DNA from: an uncultured Caryophanales bacterium
Lineage (GTDB): Bacteria > Bacillota_I > Bacilli_A > RF39 > UBA660
Direction: 5' to 3'
DNA: 43,472 nt
Assembly (NCBI GenBank): GCA_946539445.1
Contig: CAMNHK010000010.1
Coordinates: forward strand, 1-43,472
Part shown: piece after piece, positions 1 through 8,923 of the stretch
Numbering within the stretch: position 1 is the stretch's first letter
Layout of the letters: each line of letters starts with the position of its first letter
Translations under genes and position numbers: made by a program
The notes under the pieces: model-generated
Told to the model about the DNA's origin: nothing
Seen by the model: only the letters and a program-made list of their open reading frames with translations
Database searches by the model: none

Positions 1-158
<158 letters not shown>

Positions 159-172
159 AAAGGAATTGAAGT

Positions 173-2242
173 ATGGCAAGAGATACGTCTTTAGAGAATA
201 CAAGAAACTTTGGAATTATGGCTCATATCGATGCAGGTAAAACTACTTGTACCGAAAGAATCTTATTCCATACGGGGGTTACTCATAAAATTGGTGAAAC
301 TCATGATGGTGAATCTCAAATGGACTGGATGGAGCAAGAGCAAGAACGTGGTATTACAATTACTTCTGCTGCTACTACTGCTCACTGGAAAGGATATCGT
401 TATAATATTATCGATACTCCTGGACACGTAGACTTTACTATTGAAGTTTCACGTTCATTACGTGTATTAGATGGTGCTGTAGCACTTCTTGATGCACAAG
501 CTGGTGTTGAGCCTCAAACAGAGACTGTTTGGAGACAAGCATCAGAATTTAAAGTTCCTAGAATCATTTTTGCAAATAAAATGGACAAGATGGGTGCTAA
601 TTTTGAATATACTTTAAAAACGATTAAAGATCGTTTAGGAGTTAATGCTAAACCAATTGAATGGCCAATCGGAGCAGAAGATACTTTCAATGGTACTATC
701 GATTTAGTTACTATGAAAGCTTATCAATATGATGGTCAACAAGCTGAAAATGCAAAAGAAATTGAAATCCCTGCTAATTTGAAGGATATTGTTGAAGAAA
801 AAAGATCTGAATTAATTGATGCAGTTGCTGAATATGATGATGAAATGATGATGACTTATCTAGATGGTGGAGAAGTTACCGTTGAAATGATTAAAAAGGC
901 AATTCGTAATGGATGTTTAGCTGCTGAATTCTTCCCAGTTATGTGTGGTACTGCTTTAGGAAATATGGGTATTAAACCATTACTAGATGCTGTAATTGAT
1001 TATTTGCCAAGTCCATTAGATATTGCTTCTATTAAAGGAACAGATTTAGATGGAAATGAAGTTGAACGTCATCCAAATGATAATGAGCCTTTTGCTGCTT
1101 TAGCATTTAAGGTTATGACAGATCCATTTGTTGGGCGTTTAACATTCTTCAGAGTTTATTCAGGACACTTATCAAGTGGTTCTTATGTATTAAACTCAAC
1201 AAAAGATTCTAAAGAAAGAATTGGTCGTATTCTTCAAATGCATGCTAATAACCGTAAGGAAATTAGTGATGTATACACAGGAGATATTGCTGCTGCTGTA
1301 GGACTTAAAAATACAACAACTGGTGATACTCTTTGTGATGAAAAGAAACCAATTATTTTGGAAAGCTTACATGTTCCAGAACCAGTTATTCAATTAGCTG
1401 TTGAACCAAAATCAAAAGCTGATCAAGATAAAATGGCTTTGGCATTACAAAAATTAGCAGAAGAAGACCCAACATTTAAAGTTCATACTGATCATGAAAC
1501 AGGACAAACTGTTATCGCTGGTATGGGTGAATTACACCTTGATGTATTAGTAGATCGTATGAGAAGAGAGTTCAATGTTGAAGCTAATGTTGGAGCTCCA
1601 CAAGTTGCTTATCGTGAAACAATCAAACAAGCAGGAGATTGTGAAGGTAAGTATATTAAACAATCTGGTGGTCGTGGACAATATGGACACGTTTGGGTTA
1701 AATTTGAGCCAAATCCAGATAAAGGATACGAATTTGTTGATCAAATCGTTGGTGGTGTTGTTCCTCGTGAATATATACCAGTAGTAGATAAAGGATTACA
1801 AGAAGCTTTACAAACAGGTGTACTTGCAGGTTATCCTATGATTGATGTTAAGTGTACATTATTTGATGGTTCTTACCATGATGTAGACTCTAACGAAATG
1901 GCTTTCAAAATTGCAGCTAGCTTTGCATTAAAGGAAGCTAAAAATAAATGTAAACCAGTATTACTTGAGCCTATTATGAAGGTTGATGTTACTACTCCTG
2001 AAGAATACTTCGGAAATGTAATGGGAGATCTTACTGCTCGTCGTGGTAAACCACTTGGACAAGAAGCTCAAGGTAACGCTATTAAATTAAGCGCTATGGT
2101 TCCACTTTCTGAAATGTTTGGATATGCTACAAACTTACGTAGTAATACACAAGGAAGAGCTACTTTCGTAATGTTCTTTGATCATTATGAAGAAGTTCCT
2201 AAAAACATTGCAGATGAGATTATTAAAAAGAGTGGAAATTAA
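173..2242 (+). CDS. fusA: Translation elongation factor G
   Basis: EF-G is the GTPase that drives translocation and, with RRF, ribosome recycling. The protein has 689 residues, normal for the family. The N-terminal G domain shows the P-loop AHIDAGKTT, the switch region [18 protein letters not shown] and NKMDK. Later domains include GMGELHLDV and the domain IV region [14 protein letters not shown]. The start is preceded by AAAGGAATTGAAGT, a usable ribosome site. The gene sits between rpsG and tuf and is probably part of the same transcript. Nothing looks broken. Confidence 0.99.
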   Translation: MARDTSLENTRNFGIMAHIDAGKTTCTERILFHTGVTHKIGETHDGESQMDWMEQEQERGITITSAATTAHWKGYRYNIIDTPGHVDFTIEVSRSLRVLDGAVALLDAQAGVEPQTETVWRQASEFKVPRIIFANKMDKMGANFEYTLKTIKDRLGVNAKPIEWPIGAEDTFNGTIDLVTMKAYQYDGQQAENAKEIEIPANLKDIVEEKRSELIDAVAEYDDEMMMTYLDGGEVTVEMIKKAIRNGCLAAEFFPVMCGTALGNMGIKPLLDAVIDYLPSPLDIASIKGTDLDGNEVERHPNDNEPFAALAFKVMTDPFVGRLTFFRVYSGHLSSGSYVLNSTKDSKERIGRILQMHANNRKEISDVYTGDIAAAVGLKNTTTGDTLCDEKKPIILESLHVPEPVIQLAVEPKSKADQDKMALALQKLAEEDPTFKVHTDHETGQTVIAGMGELHLDVLVDRMRREFNVEANVGAPQVAYRETIKQAGDCEGKYIKQSGGRGQYGHVWVKFEPNPDKGYEFVDQIVGGVVPREYIPVVDKGLQEALQTGVLAGYPMIDVKCTLFDGSYHDVDSNEMAFKIAASFALKEAKNKCKPVLLEPIMKVDVTTPEEYFGNVMGDLTARRGKPLGQEAQGNAIKLSAMVPLSEMFGYATNLRSNTQGRATFVMFFDHYEEVPKNIADEIIKKSGN

Positions 2243-2324
2243 TAAAACCGTATCAAAATAGTTGATAAATTTTCAATTATTCGATAAAATATTTGTTGTA
2301 AATAAAAAAGGAGGAAATTATTTT

Positions 2325-3509
2325 ATGGCAAAAGAAAAATTTGATCGTTCAAAACCACATGTTAACGTTGGTACAATTGGACACGTAGATCATGGTAAAA
2401 CTACTTTAACTGCTGCTATTACTAAATGTTTAGCTGGTAAAAACGGAAATGAAGCTGTTGATTTCGCTAACATCGATAAAGCACCAGAAGAAAGAGAACG
2501 TGGTATTACTATCAATACTGCTCACGTTGAGTATAGTACTGATAAGAGACACTACGCTCACGTTGACTGCCCAGGACATGCTGACTATGTTAAAAACATG
2601 ATTACTGGAGCTGCTCAAATGGATGGAGCAATCTTAGTTATTGCTGCAACTGATGGACCTATGGCACAAACTCGTGAACACATCTTACTTGCTCGTCAAG
2701 TTGGAGTACCTAAAATGGTAGTATTCATGAACAAATGCGATATGGTAGATGATCCTGAATTATTAGACTTAGTAGAAATGGAAATTCGTGACTTATTAAA
2801 CGAATACGGATTCGATGGAGACAATACTCCAATTATCCGTGGTTCTGCTTTAAAAGCTCTTGAAGGTGATCCAGAATGGACTCCAAAAATTGATGAATTA
2901 ATGGATGCTGTTGATACATGGATCCCAACTCCTGAAAGAGATAACGACAAACCATTCTTAATGAGTATCGAAGATGTATTCACAATCACTGGACGTGGTA
3001 CAGTTGTTACTGGACGTGTTGAACGTGGTACATTAAAACTTAACGATGAAGTTGAAATCGTTGGAATTAAACCAACTAAGAAGACAGTTGTTACTGGAAT
3101 TGAAATGTTCCGTAAACAATTAGATTATGCTGAAGCTGGAGACAATGCTGGAGTATTATTACGTGGTATTGCTCGTGAAGAAGTTGAAAGAGGACAAGTT
3201 CTTGCTAAACCTGGAACTGTTACTCCACATCACAAATTTAAGGCTACTGTTTATATCTTAAGTAAAGAAGAAGGTGGACGTCATACTCCATTCTTCAACA
3301 ACTATCGTCCACAATTCTATTTCAGAACTACTGATGTAACTGGTGTTATCACTTTACCAGAAGGAACTGAAATGGTTATGCCTGGAGATAATATCGATAT
3401 GAGTGTTGAATTAATTCACTCAATCGCACTTGAACAAGGAACTCAATTCTCTATCCGTGAAGGTGGAAGAACTGTAGGTGCTGGTTCAGTAACTGAAATC
3501 GTTGAATAA
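2325..3509 (+). CDS. tuf: Translation elongation factor Tu
   Basis: EF-Tu carries aminoacyl-tRNA to the ribosomal A site as a GTP complex. The start chosen is ATG 2325 behind AAAAAGGAGGAAATTATTTT; an in-frame extension to 2262 is rejected because the strong ribosome site and the family N-terminus ([20 protein letters not shown]) both place the start here. That gives 394 residues, the usual length. Visible motifs are GHVDHGKTT, the switch [24 protein letters not shown] and the domain II/III signatures. It ends the str cluster and is followed at once by a rho-independent terminator. Confidence 0.99.
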   Translation: MAKEKFDRSKPHVNVGTIGHVDHGKTTLTAAITKCLAGKNGNEAVDFANIDKAPEERERGITINTAHVEYSTDKRHYAHVDCPGHADYVKNMITGAAQMDGAILVIAATDGPMAQTREHILLARQVGVPKMVVFMNKCDMVDDPELLDLVEMEIRDLLNEYGFDGDNTPIIRGSALKALEGDPEWTPKIDELMDAVDTWIPTPERDNDKPFLMSIEDVFTITGRGTVVTGRVERGTLKLNDEVEIVGIKPTKKTVVTGIEMFRKQLDYAEAGDNAGVLLRGIAREEVERGQVLAKPGTVTPHHKFKATVYILSKEEGGRHTPFFNNYRPQFYFRTTDVTGVITLPEGTEMVMPGDNIDMSVELIHSIALEQGTQFSIREGGRTVGAGSVTEIVE

Positions 3510-3517
3510 TGATTTAT

Positions 3518-3546
3518 AAAGATCCTTTTAGGATCTTTTTTTGTTT
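3518..3546 (+). terminator. Terminator after tuf
   Basis: An 8-base stem AAAGATCC/GGATCTTT with a five-base loop is followed by a run of T. It closes the rpsG-fusA-tuf transcript. Confidence 0.9.
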
Positions 3547-3593
3547 TACTTAATAATAATCTTATAGTAGTATTTCTATTTTTGATGCTTCTG

Positions 3594-3621
3594 TTGTTTT
3601 TTTGTTTTAATTTGATAAAAT
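3594..3621 (+). promoter_or_regulatory. Candidate promoter for the small exported peptide
   Basis: TTGTTT (3594-3599), a 16-base spacer and TAAAAT (3616-3621), with TGA before the -10 box giving an extended -10. The region is very T-rich, so this is only moderately certain. Confidence 0.4.
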
Positions 3622-3642
3622 TATATTAAAATAGGTGATTAT

Positions 3643-3873
3643 ATGAAGTGGAAATACTTGAAAAGAAAGCTACGATACAATCCAAAACGTTCCTTTTTAT
3701 TTTTATTTTTATTCTTATTTCTTGCAAGTTTAACAATAGGATATGCTTTTCTGACGCAAACTTTATCTATAGAAGGGACTTCTACGTTGTTAGGGGCAAC
3801 TTGGGATATTCATTTTGATAATTTAGTAGTAAAGTCTGGAAGTGTAACTGCAACAGTTGTTGTGACTCATTAG
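3643..3873 (+). CDS. Short signal-anchored peptide, probable remnant of a TasA-like surface protein
   Basis: The 76-residue product has a basic N-terminus (MKWKYLKRKLRYNPKR), a hydrophobic segment at about residues 18-35 and then IGYAFLTQTLSIEGTSTL. That last stretch resembles the start of SipW-processed TasA/camelysin-type surface proteins, which continue for 100 residues or more. This one stops after SGSVTATVVVTH. The ribosome site AGGTGAT precedes ATG by 4 bases. No other frame continues the protein, because a terminator begins almost immediately. It may be a decayed gene or a deliberately short membrane peptide. No sipW-like peptidase is in the window. Confidence 0.6.
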   Translation: MKWKYLKRKLRYNPKRSFLFLFLFLFLASLTIGYAFLTQTLSIEGTSTLLGATWDIHFDNLVVKSGSVTATVVVTH

Positions 3874-3875
3874 AA

Positions 3876-3902
3876 ACAAGATTTATTCTTGTTTTTTTTT
3901 AT
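3876..3902 (+). terminator. Terminator after the short exported peptide
   Basis: The stem AACAAGA/TCTTGTT, with loop TTTAT, is followed by nine T residues. Confidence 0.75.
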
Positions 3903-3929
3903 AAAAAAAGAACAAGTTATTTCTTGTTC
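3901..3929 (-). terminator. Terminator of the FemX-like gene, overlapping its last codons
   Basis: On the minus strand, stem GAACAAG/CTTGTTC with loop AAATAA is followed by a T run. The 5' arm is made of the last sense codons (Asn-Lys), and the stop codon TAA lies in the loop. Confidence 0.85.
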
Positions 3930-5155
3930 ATTTTCTTATATAAGTTGTATGAGAAGTTATTTAAGACGATATCAAATTCTCCTATATACTCTGTTACAGT
4001 AGCATTGAAACCTAATTTTGATTCATTTAATCCACTGTATTCATTTTCGTTTTCAAAGTCTCCTACTATTCCATTTAAGTTTAAATATTTTAATCCTTGA
4101 TTATTATAATCTGTGATTAATTGCCATTTAATTAAATAATTTGGATTTAGATAACTATATTCTTCATCGGCTCCTTCGGTTATTAAGAAAGCAGCATTAT
4201 CATATTTAATGATCATAGCTCCCGCAATAATAATACCATCGGGGTTTGTTTTTAATAGGTCTGTTGCGCGTAACAAACTATTTTTATAAGATGTGATTAG
4301 TTTATCAGATTCCATCTTTTTATTTAAATAAGATTCTCTTTCTTTGTCTTCAATGGTTGTATTTTGTACGATGGCTGCTAAGCTATCATTGTATTCCATT
4401 TCTTTTTCATAGCTTCTTCTACTATTAATTAAGAATGTTTCTGTATTGATTTTTGCATAATAGATTTCTACGGAATCTCCAAATTTATCACATATTGCTT
4501 TGTAATAAGAAATTGGTTTTTTTTCTTTTTTTCCTATAAAACTATATAGTTTATTGATATTTAAATTTGGAGATTTTACAACTTCAATTCCACTAGCCAT
4601 TGCTTTTCGTATTTTATTTCTGGTTCTTTTGTCCAATTTAGCAAATATTTCACGAATATCTCTTTGTAGTAATACTAAAGCTTCCCAACGTGGTTTTTCT
4701 GTTTCAAAGTATAATGTTTTTCCTTTATACTCAAAACCGGCATTTTTTAGATTATCGGTAATAGCATTTCCTTTGTTGTTGAAGTTCATTATGTTTCCTT
4801 CTGCATCTCGGATTGTTATTGGTACATATGGGTCCATACGTAATAGCATGAATCCTTGTTTTCCAAGTACTTTCTTTAGTTTGTCAACTAATTCATCAAT
4901 GGACTCAACATCTTCATAATTGAATAATATTCCTCTTGGAGCATAGGCTACTTTATTACCCATAAATACGACTTTATATAATAATAGAGTAGCTCCAATT
5001 AATTTATTTTGATCATTTACGATTCCTAAGAATTGAGCTTTATATCCAAATTTAGCCATGACACTTGCGTACATAGAACTTTGATAAAAGTTTCTATAGC
5101 GATGTGTTGATGCAAATTTATCAAATTGTGAGGAATTTAATTTTACAATTTTCAT
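3917..5155 (-). CDS. FemX/FemA/MurM-like peptidoglycan interpeptide-bridge ligase
   Basis: This is a FemAB-family (PF02388) protein. These enzymes use aminoacyl-tRNA to add amino acids to the stem-peptide lysine of lipid II or its derivatives, at the cytoplasmic membrane face. It has 412 residues, typical of the family. FemAB-like features are FYQSSMYASVMAKFGYKAQFLG near the N-terminus, AYAPRGILFNY, LLRMDPYVPI and the C-terminal YLNLNGIVGDFE. A charged helical stretch at about residues 230-300 fits the two-helix tRNA-binding arm. An in-frame TTG/ATG at 5179 would start at or before the predicted transcription start, so ATG 5155 is chosen, although its ribosome site is weak. It implies an L-lysine wall with a bridge. 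The amino acid added cannot be read from sequence. Confidence 0.9.
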   Translation of the reverse strand: MKIVKLNSSQFDKFASTHRYRNFYQSSMYASVMAKFGYKAQFLGIVNDQNKLIGATLLLYKVVFMGNKVAYAPRGILFNYEDVESIDELVDKLKKVLGKQGFMLLRMDPYVPITIRDAEGNIMNFNNKGNAITDNLKNAGFEYKGKTLYFETEKPRWEALVLLQRDIREIFAKLDKRTRNKIRKAMASGIEVVKSPNLNINKLYSFIGKKEKKPISYYKAICDKFGDSVEIYYAKINTETFLINSRRSYEKEMEYNDSLAAIVQNTTIEDKERESYLNKKMESDKLITSYKNSLLRATDLLKTNPDGIIIAGAMIIKYDNAAFLITEGADEEYSYLNPNYLIKWQLITDYNNQGLKYLNLNGIVGDFENENEYSGLNESKLGFNATVTEYIGEFDIVLNNFSYNLYKKMNKK

Positions 5156-5186
5156 ATTCCTGTGCCCACTTCCTATCATCCATTTT

Positions 5187-5216
5187 ATTATATCATATTG
5201 AATTTTAGTCTTTCAA
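5187..5216 (-). promoter_or_regulatory. Promoter of the FemX-like gene
   Basis: On the minus strand TTGAAA, an 18-base spacer and a perfect TATAAT. The expected transcription start is near 5180, which argues against translation from 5179. Confidence 0.7.
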
Positions 5217-5234
5217 CCTAAAACCAATCTTTTA

Positions 5235-5263
5235 TAGTCAAAAACGTCTAATTATAGTATACT
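5235..5263 (+). promoter_or_regulatory. Promoter of murD-murI
   Basis: TAGTCA, a 17-base spacer and TATACT. The -10 box ends 15 bases before the murD ATG, so the 5' leader would be only about 9 bases and begin at the GGTGAT ribosome site. Confidence 0.6.
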
Positions 5264-5278
5264 AATAATGGTGATATT

Positions 5279-6637
5279 ATGTTTCAAAACAATAAAATAT
5301 TAATCTTAGGATTTGCGAGAAGTGGGTATCAAGCTGCGAAAGTTTTAATGGAGAGAGGAAATGAAGTTTATTTAAATGATTCTAAGGAAGAGTCTAAGAT
5401 GGATTCCTCTCAAGTAGAAGAATTACGTAATTTAGGCGTTCATTTGGTTTTTGGTAGTCATCCAGATGATTTGTTAGATGAAACTTTCGATTATTTAATT
5501 AAAAATCCTGGGGTTCCGATTGATCATAAATATGTATTAAAAGCCCGTGAGTTAGGAATTGAGGTAATTAATGAAGTAGAAATGGCATATCGTTTATTAC
5601 CAAAAGATGTTTCTATTATTGGGATAACCGGCACGAATGGAAAAACAACTACTACCACTATTACTTATGAGATTATGCATAAAGCTTTCGGGGATCGAGT
5701 TCATTTAGCTGGTAATATTGGATATCCTTTGTCTAGTATTATTTCTTCGGTTAAACCGAATGATATTATTGTGATTGAGTGTTCTTGTCAACAAGGGGAA
5801 AACTTCCATGATTTTCATCCTCATGTTGGTGTTCTTACTAATTTTAGCGAAGCTCATATTGATTTTATGAAAACTTATGAACATTATAAAGAAGTTAAAG
5901 CTCGCATGTTTTATCAACAATCTTCTGATGATATCGCTATTATGAATTACAGTAATGAAGATGTAATGAAGGAGTTGGAACATGTTCCTTCTCAGAAAAA
6001 GTTCTTTTCTAGTCAAGAGATGGTTGATGGTTGCCATTTAGTTGGGCGAGATATCTATTATTATGATGAAAAGATTATGTCTCAAGATGATATTAAGATT
6101 AAAGGAATCCATAATGTGGAAAATTGTATGGCGGCTATTATGGCAGTAAAGGAATATGGCGTTTCTAATGACATTATTGTAGATGTAATTTCTCATTTTA
6201 AGGGTGTAGAGCATCGATTGGAATATGTTGATACGGTTCAAGGAGTTGAGTATTACAACGATACAGAAGCTACCAATATTAAGTGTTGCCAAATTGCTTT
6301 ATCTTCTTTTGAAAAGCCAATTCTATTATTTTTAGGAGGTCTTGAAAGAGGACAAGATTTTCAAGAATTAACTCCTTATATGAATCCTGTTAAAGCAATC
6401 ATAGCGATTGGACAATGTCGTGAGCGAGTTGCCGAATATGCAAAATCTATTCATAAAGATGTGTATGTTTTTGAACATTTGGTGGATGGATTTGATAAAG
6501 CAGTAAGTCTTGCGGAAGAGGGAGATGTTGTATTATTGAGCCCTGCTAGTGCTAGCTGGGATCAGTATAAAGAATGTGAGGTTCGTGGGGCTGAGTTTAA
6601 AGATAAAGTAAAGGAGTTAAAAGAAAGTCATGAATGA
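5279..6637 (+). CDS. murD: UDP-N-acetylmuramoylalanine--D-glutamate ligase
   Basis: MurD adds D-glutamate to UDP-MurNAc-L-Ala in the cytoplasmic phase of peptidoglycan synthesis, using ATP. The protein has 452 residues, normal length. It shows the N-terminal Rossmann-like segment (ILGFARSGYQAA), the Mur-ligase ATP loop GITGTNGKTTTTT (GTNGKTT at 118-124), the middle-domain GVLTNFSEAHIDFM, the substrate region YNDTEATN and the C-terminal LLSPASASWDQY. The gene overlaps murI by 8 bases, so D-glutamate production and use are translationally coupled. It is transcribed divergently from the FemX-like gene. Confidence 0.98.
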   Translation: MFQNNKILILGFARSGYQAAKVLMERGNEVYLNDSKEESKMDSSQVEELRNLGVHLVFGSHPDDLLDETFDYLIKNPGVPIDHKYVLKARELGIEVINEVEMAYRLLPKDVSIIGITGTNGKTTTTTITYEIMHKAFGDRVHLAGNIGYPLSSIISSVKPNDIIVIECSCQQGENFHDFHPHVGVLTNFSEAHIDFMKTYEHYKEVKARMFYQQSSDDIAIMNYSNEDVMKELEHVPSQKKFFSSQEMVDGCHLVGRDIYYYDEKIMSQDDIKIKGIHNVENCMAAIMAVKEYGVSNDIIVDVISHFKGVEHRLEYVDTVQGVEYYNDTEATNIKCCQIALSSFEKPILLFLGGLERGQDFQELTPYMNPVKAIIAIGQCRERVAEYAKSIHKDVYVFEHLVDGFDKAVSLAEEGDVVLLSPASASWDQYKECEVRGAEFKDKVKELKESHE

Positions 6638-7385
6638 GAAAATAGGGGTTTTTGATTCTGGACTTGGTGGATTATCTGTTTTAAAAGAATTAAGAAATAC
6701 TTTACCGAATGAAGATTATTTATTTTACGAAGATAGTATTCATGTTCCTTATGGAGAAAAAAATGATGATGTTTTATTTGAAATAACTTCTAAAATCGTA
6801 GATACTTTATTAAAAGAAAAGTGTAAGATTATTGTGATTGCTTGTAATACAGCGACAACGGCTTGTATGAAGAGATTGCGTGAGGCTTATCCTAATACTA
6901 TTTTTGTAGGAACGGTTCCAGCTATTAAAGTGGCCTATGATCATCATTCAAAAGATACGGTTATTTTATCTACTCCTTATACTACTAAGTCTAAAAGAGT
7001 TCAAGAACTCGTTCGAGATTATCATCGAGAAGATCAAAAAATTCATTTAGTTTCTGGAGAAAATTTGGCTAGCCTTATAGAACAAGGAAATCGTGAAGAA
7101 ATCCTTTCGGTTTTAAAGAGAGTTTTAGCTCCTTATAAAGAAACGTGTGATTCGATTGTTTTAGGTTGTACTCATTATTCATTGATTCGTAAAGAAATAG
7201 CGGAAGTAGTACCCAATGTCGATTTATTAGATGGATGTGTTGGAATTAGTCAAGAAGTAAAGAGACAGTTAGAGAGTCATCACTTGCTTACAGAGAAAAC
7301 TACTTATGGTGATTTGACTATTATTAATACAAAAGATGATGCATTGATTCAGAGAAGTTTTGAATTGTTAGATCAAGAATCATAA
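6630..7385 (+). CDS. murI: Glutamate racemase
   Basis: MurI makes D-glutamate from L-glutamate, the substrate of the adjacent MurD. The 251-residue length is close to the family norm. Motifs are FDSGLGGLS near the N-terminus, ACNTATTA with catalytic Cys72, and LGCTHYSL with catalytic Cys180, the two cysteines that act as base and acid on opposite faces. The start ATG lies inside the end of murD (8-base overlap), so translation is probably by coupling. A clear terminator follows. Confidence 0.97.
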   Translation: MNEKIGVFDSGLGGLSVLKELRNTLPNEDYLFYEDSIHVPYGEKNDDVLFEITSKIVDTLLKEKCKIIVIACNTATTACMKRLREAYPNTIFVGTVPAIKVAYDHHSKDTVILSTPYTTKSKRVQELVRDYHREDQKIHLVSGENLASLIEQGNREEILSVLKRVLAPYKETCDSIVLGCTHYSLIRKEIAEVVPNVDLLDGCVGISQEVKRQLESHHLLTEKTTYGDLTIINTKDDALIQRSFELLDQES

Positions 7386-7408
7386 AAGAAGTGGAAACTT
7401 CTTTTTTT
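7386..7408 (+). terminator. Terminator after murI
   Basis: The stem AAGAAGT/ACTTCTT with the GNRA-type loop GGAA is followed by a T run. Confidence 0.85.
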
Positions 7409-7421
7409 CATGATATAAAAG

Positions 7422-7430
7422 TGTTATAAT
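7422..7430 (+). promoter_or_regulatory. Extended -10 promoter of eno
   Basis: TGTTATAAT, a perfect -10 with the TGn extension, lies 22 bases before the eno ATG. No good -35 is seen; the upstream bases are the murI terminator. Confidence 0.6.
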
Positions 7431-7452
7431 AAATTAGTATTAGGAGGTTAAT

Positions 7453-8682
7453 ATGAAAATAAAAGATGTTATTGGACGTGAAATTATTGATTCACGCGGA
7501 AATCCTACTGTTGAAGTAGATGTTATTTTAGAGAATGGAATCTTAGGTAGAGCAGCTGTACCAAGTGGTGCTTCTACTGGAGAAAGAGAAGCTTTAGAAC
7601 TTCGTGATGGAGATAAATCACGTTTTATGGGAAAAGGTGTTTTAAAAGCGGTTGAAAATGTTAATGGTCCATTAAGAGACTTAGTTATCGGTATGGACGC
7701 AGCAGATCAAAAAGCTTTAGACTATGCGATGATTGAATTAGATGGTACCGAGACAAAGTCTAAATTTGGAGCCAATGCTATTTTAGGTATTTCTATGGCT
7801 GCGATGAAAGCTAGTGCTATTGAAGCAGGAAAACCTTTGTATCGTTATATTGGAAATGGAACGACTCTTCCTCGTCCAATGATGAATATCATTAATGGTG
7901 GTGCTCATGCAGATAATAAGTTAGACTTCCAAGAATTTATGATTATTCCACAAAGAGATACTATTCATGAAAGAGTACGTGTTGGAGCAGAAGTATTCCA
8001 TAACTTAAAGAAAGTTTTAAATGAAAAAGGTCTAGCTACTGGTGTTGGGGATGAAGGAGGATTTGCTCCTGATTTACAATCTAATAGTGAAGGATTTGAA
8101 TTAATCATGGAAGCTATTAAACGTGCTGGTTATGAACCTGGTAAAGATGTTTGTATGGGAATCGATGTAGCTGCTTCTGAATTCTATAAAGATGGAAAAT
8201 ATGAACTTGTCGGAGAAGGAAGAAGTCTTACTACCGATGAATTAATTGATTTCTATGAAGAATTAGTTAATAAATATCCAATTATTTCTATTGAAGATCC
8301 TGTTGATGAAAATGATTGGGATGGATTTACTAAAATAACTGAAAGAATTGGGGATCGTATTCAATTGGTTGGAGATGATTTGTTTGTTACTAACAAGAAA
8401 TGTCTTCAAATGGGAATTGATCATCATGCTGGAAACGCTATTTTATTGAAAGTTAATCAAATTGGAACGATTACAGAAACTCTTGAAACCATTGAATTGG
8501 CTCGTAAAAATGGATATGCTACTATTATTTCTCATCGTTCTGGTGAAACAGAAGATACAACGATTGCAGATTTAGCTGTTGGTCTTGATTTAGGACAAAT
8601 TAAGACTGGTTCTATGTCTCGTACTGATCGTATTTGTAAATATAATCAATTACTTCGTATTGAGGAAGAATTGAATCGTTAA
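7453..8682 (+). CDS. eno: Enolase
   Basis: Enolase converts 2-phosphoglycerate to phosphoenolpyruvate in glycolysis. Motifs are [29 protein letters not shown], the catalytic GDEGGFAPD, the Mg-binding [13 protein letters not shown] and [18 protein letters not shown] with the catalytic lysine, and [18 protein letters not shown]. The start is supported by TAGGAGGTTAAT. At 409 residues it is about 20 shorter than typical bacterial enolases. The missing part is mainly the C-terminal tail: the protein stops right after the conserved [12 protein letters not shown]. All catalytic residues are present. Confidence 0.98.
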   Translation: MKIKDVIGREIIDSRGNPTVEVDVILENGILGRAAVPSGASTGEREALELRDGDKSRFMGKGVLKAVENVNGPLRDLVIGMDAADQKALDYAMIELDGTETKSKFGANAILGISMAAMKASAIEAGKPLYRYIGNGTTLPRPMMNIINGGAHADNKLDFQEFMIIPQRDTIHERVRVGAEVFHNLKKVLNEKGLATGVGDEGGFAPDLQSNSEGFELIMEAIKRAGYEPGKDVCMGIDVAASEFYKDGKYELVGEGRSLTTDELIDFYEELVNKYPIISIEDPVDENDWDGFTKITERIGDRIQLVGDDLFVTNKKCLQMGIDHHAGNAILLKVNQIGTITETLETIELARKNGYATIISHRSGETEDTTIADLAVGLDLGQIKTGSMSRTDRICKYNQLLRIEEELNR

Positions 8683-8684
8683 TC

Positions 8685-8713
8685 TTGCTTCATCGACTAA
8701 AAACCTTTATAAT
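8685..8713 (+). promoter_or_regulatory. Promoter of the proS T-box transcript
   Basis: TTGCTT, a 17-base spacer and a perfect TATAAT. It starts 3 bases after the eno stop codon. The expected start of the leader is near 8720. Confidence 0.75.
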
Positions 8714-8719
8714 ATAGGT

Positions 8720-8914
8720 GTTTTATGAAATCTATATGAAGACCAATGTTTTATAAGCTCTTCTTTTAGTGAGTTGGGGATAGTGGAAACCTAATAGTAT
8801 CTTGTAAAAATCCTATCTTCGTGGAGGACTTATTCCCGGTGATGAGCCGTTATTTAAAGAGTAAAGTAAGGATGGTACCGTGCAATTGCACTCCTTTGGT
8901 ATCATCCTTTTTTG
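8720..8914 (+). promoter_or_regulatory. T-box leader, proline-responsive (proS)
   Basis: A T-box riboswitch senses uncharged tRNA and lets transcription continue when it is bound. The apical Stem I signature AGTGAG...GGGGATAGTGGAAACC is at about 8769-8792. The likely specifier codon is CCT (Pro) at 8812-8814, followed by A and then GGAG, the same arrangement as in the leuS leader. The antiterminator spans 8868-8896: AAGG, the T-box bulge around TGGTACC, GTGC-AATT-GCAC, then CCTT. The competing terminator pairs 8868-8879 with 8898-8909 and is followed by T. The specifier agrees with the downstream prolyl-tRNA synthetase. Exact Stem I pairing was not computed. Confidence 0.92.
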
Positions 8915-8923
8915 GAGGTATTT

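Noticed and set aside
2262..2324. N-terminal extension of EF-Tu
   Set aside because: The strong AGGAGG site and the conserved EF-Tu N-terminus fix the start at 2325.
4554..4919. Open frame of 121 codons opposite the FemX-like gene
   Set aside because: It is the reverse-strand shadow of a well-supported gene and has no own promoter or ribosome site.
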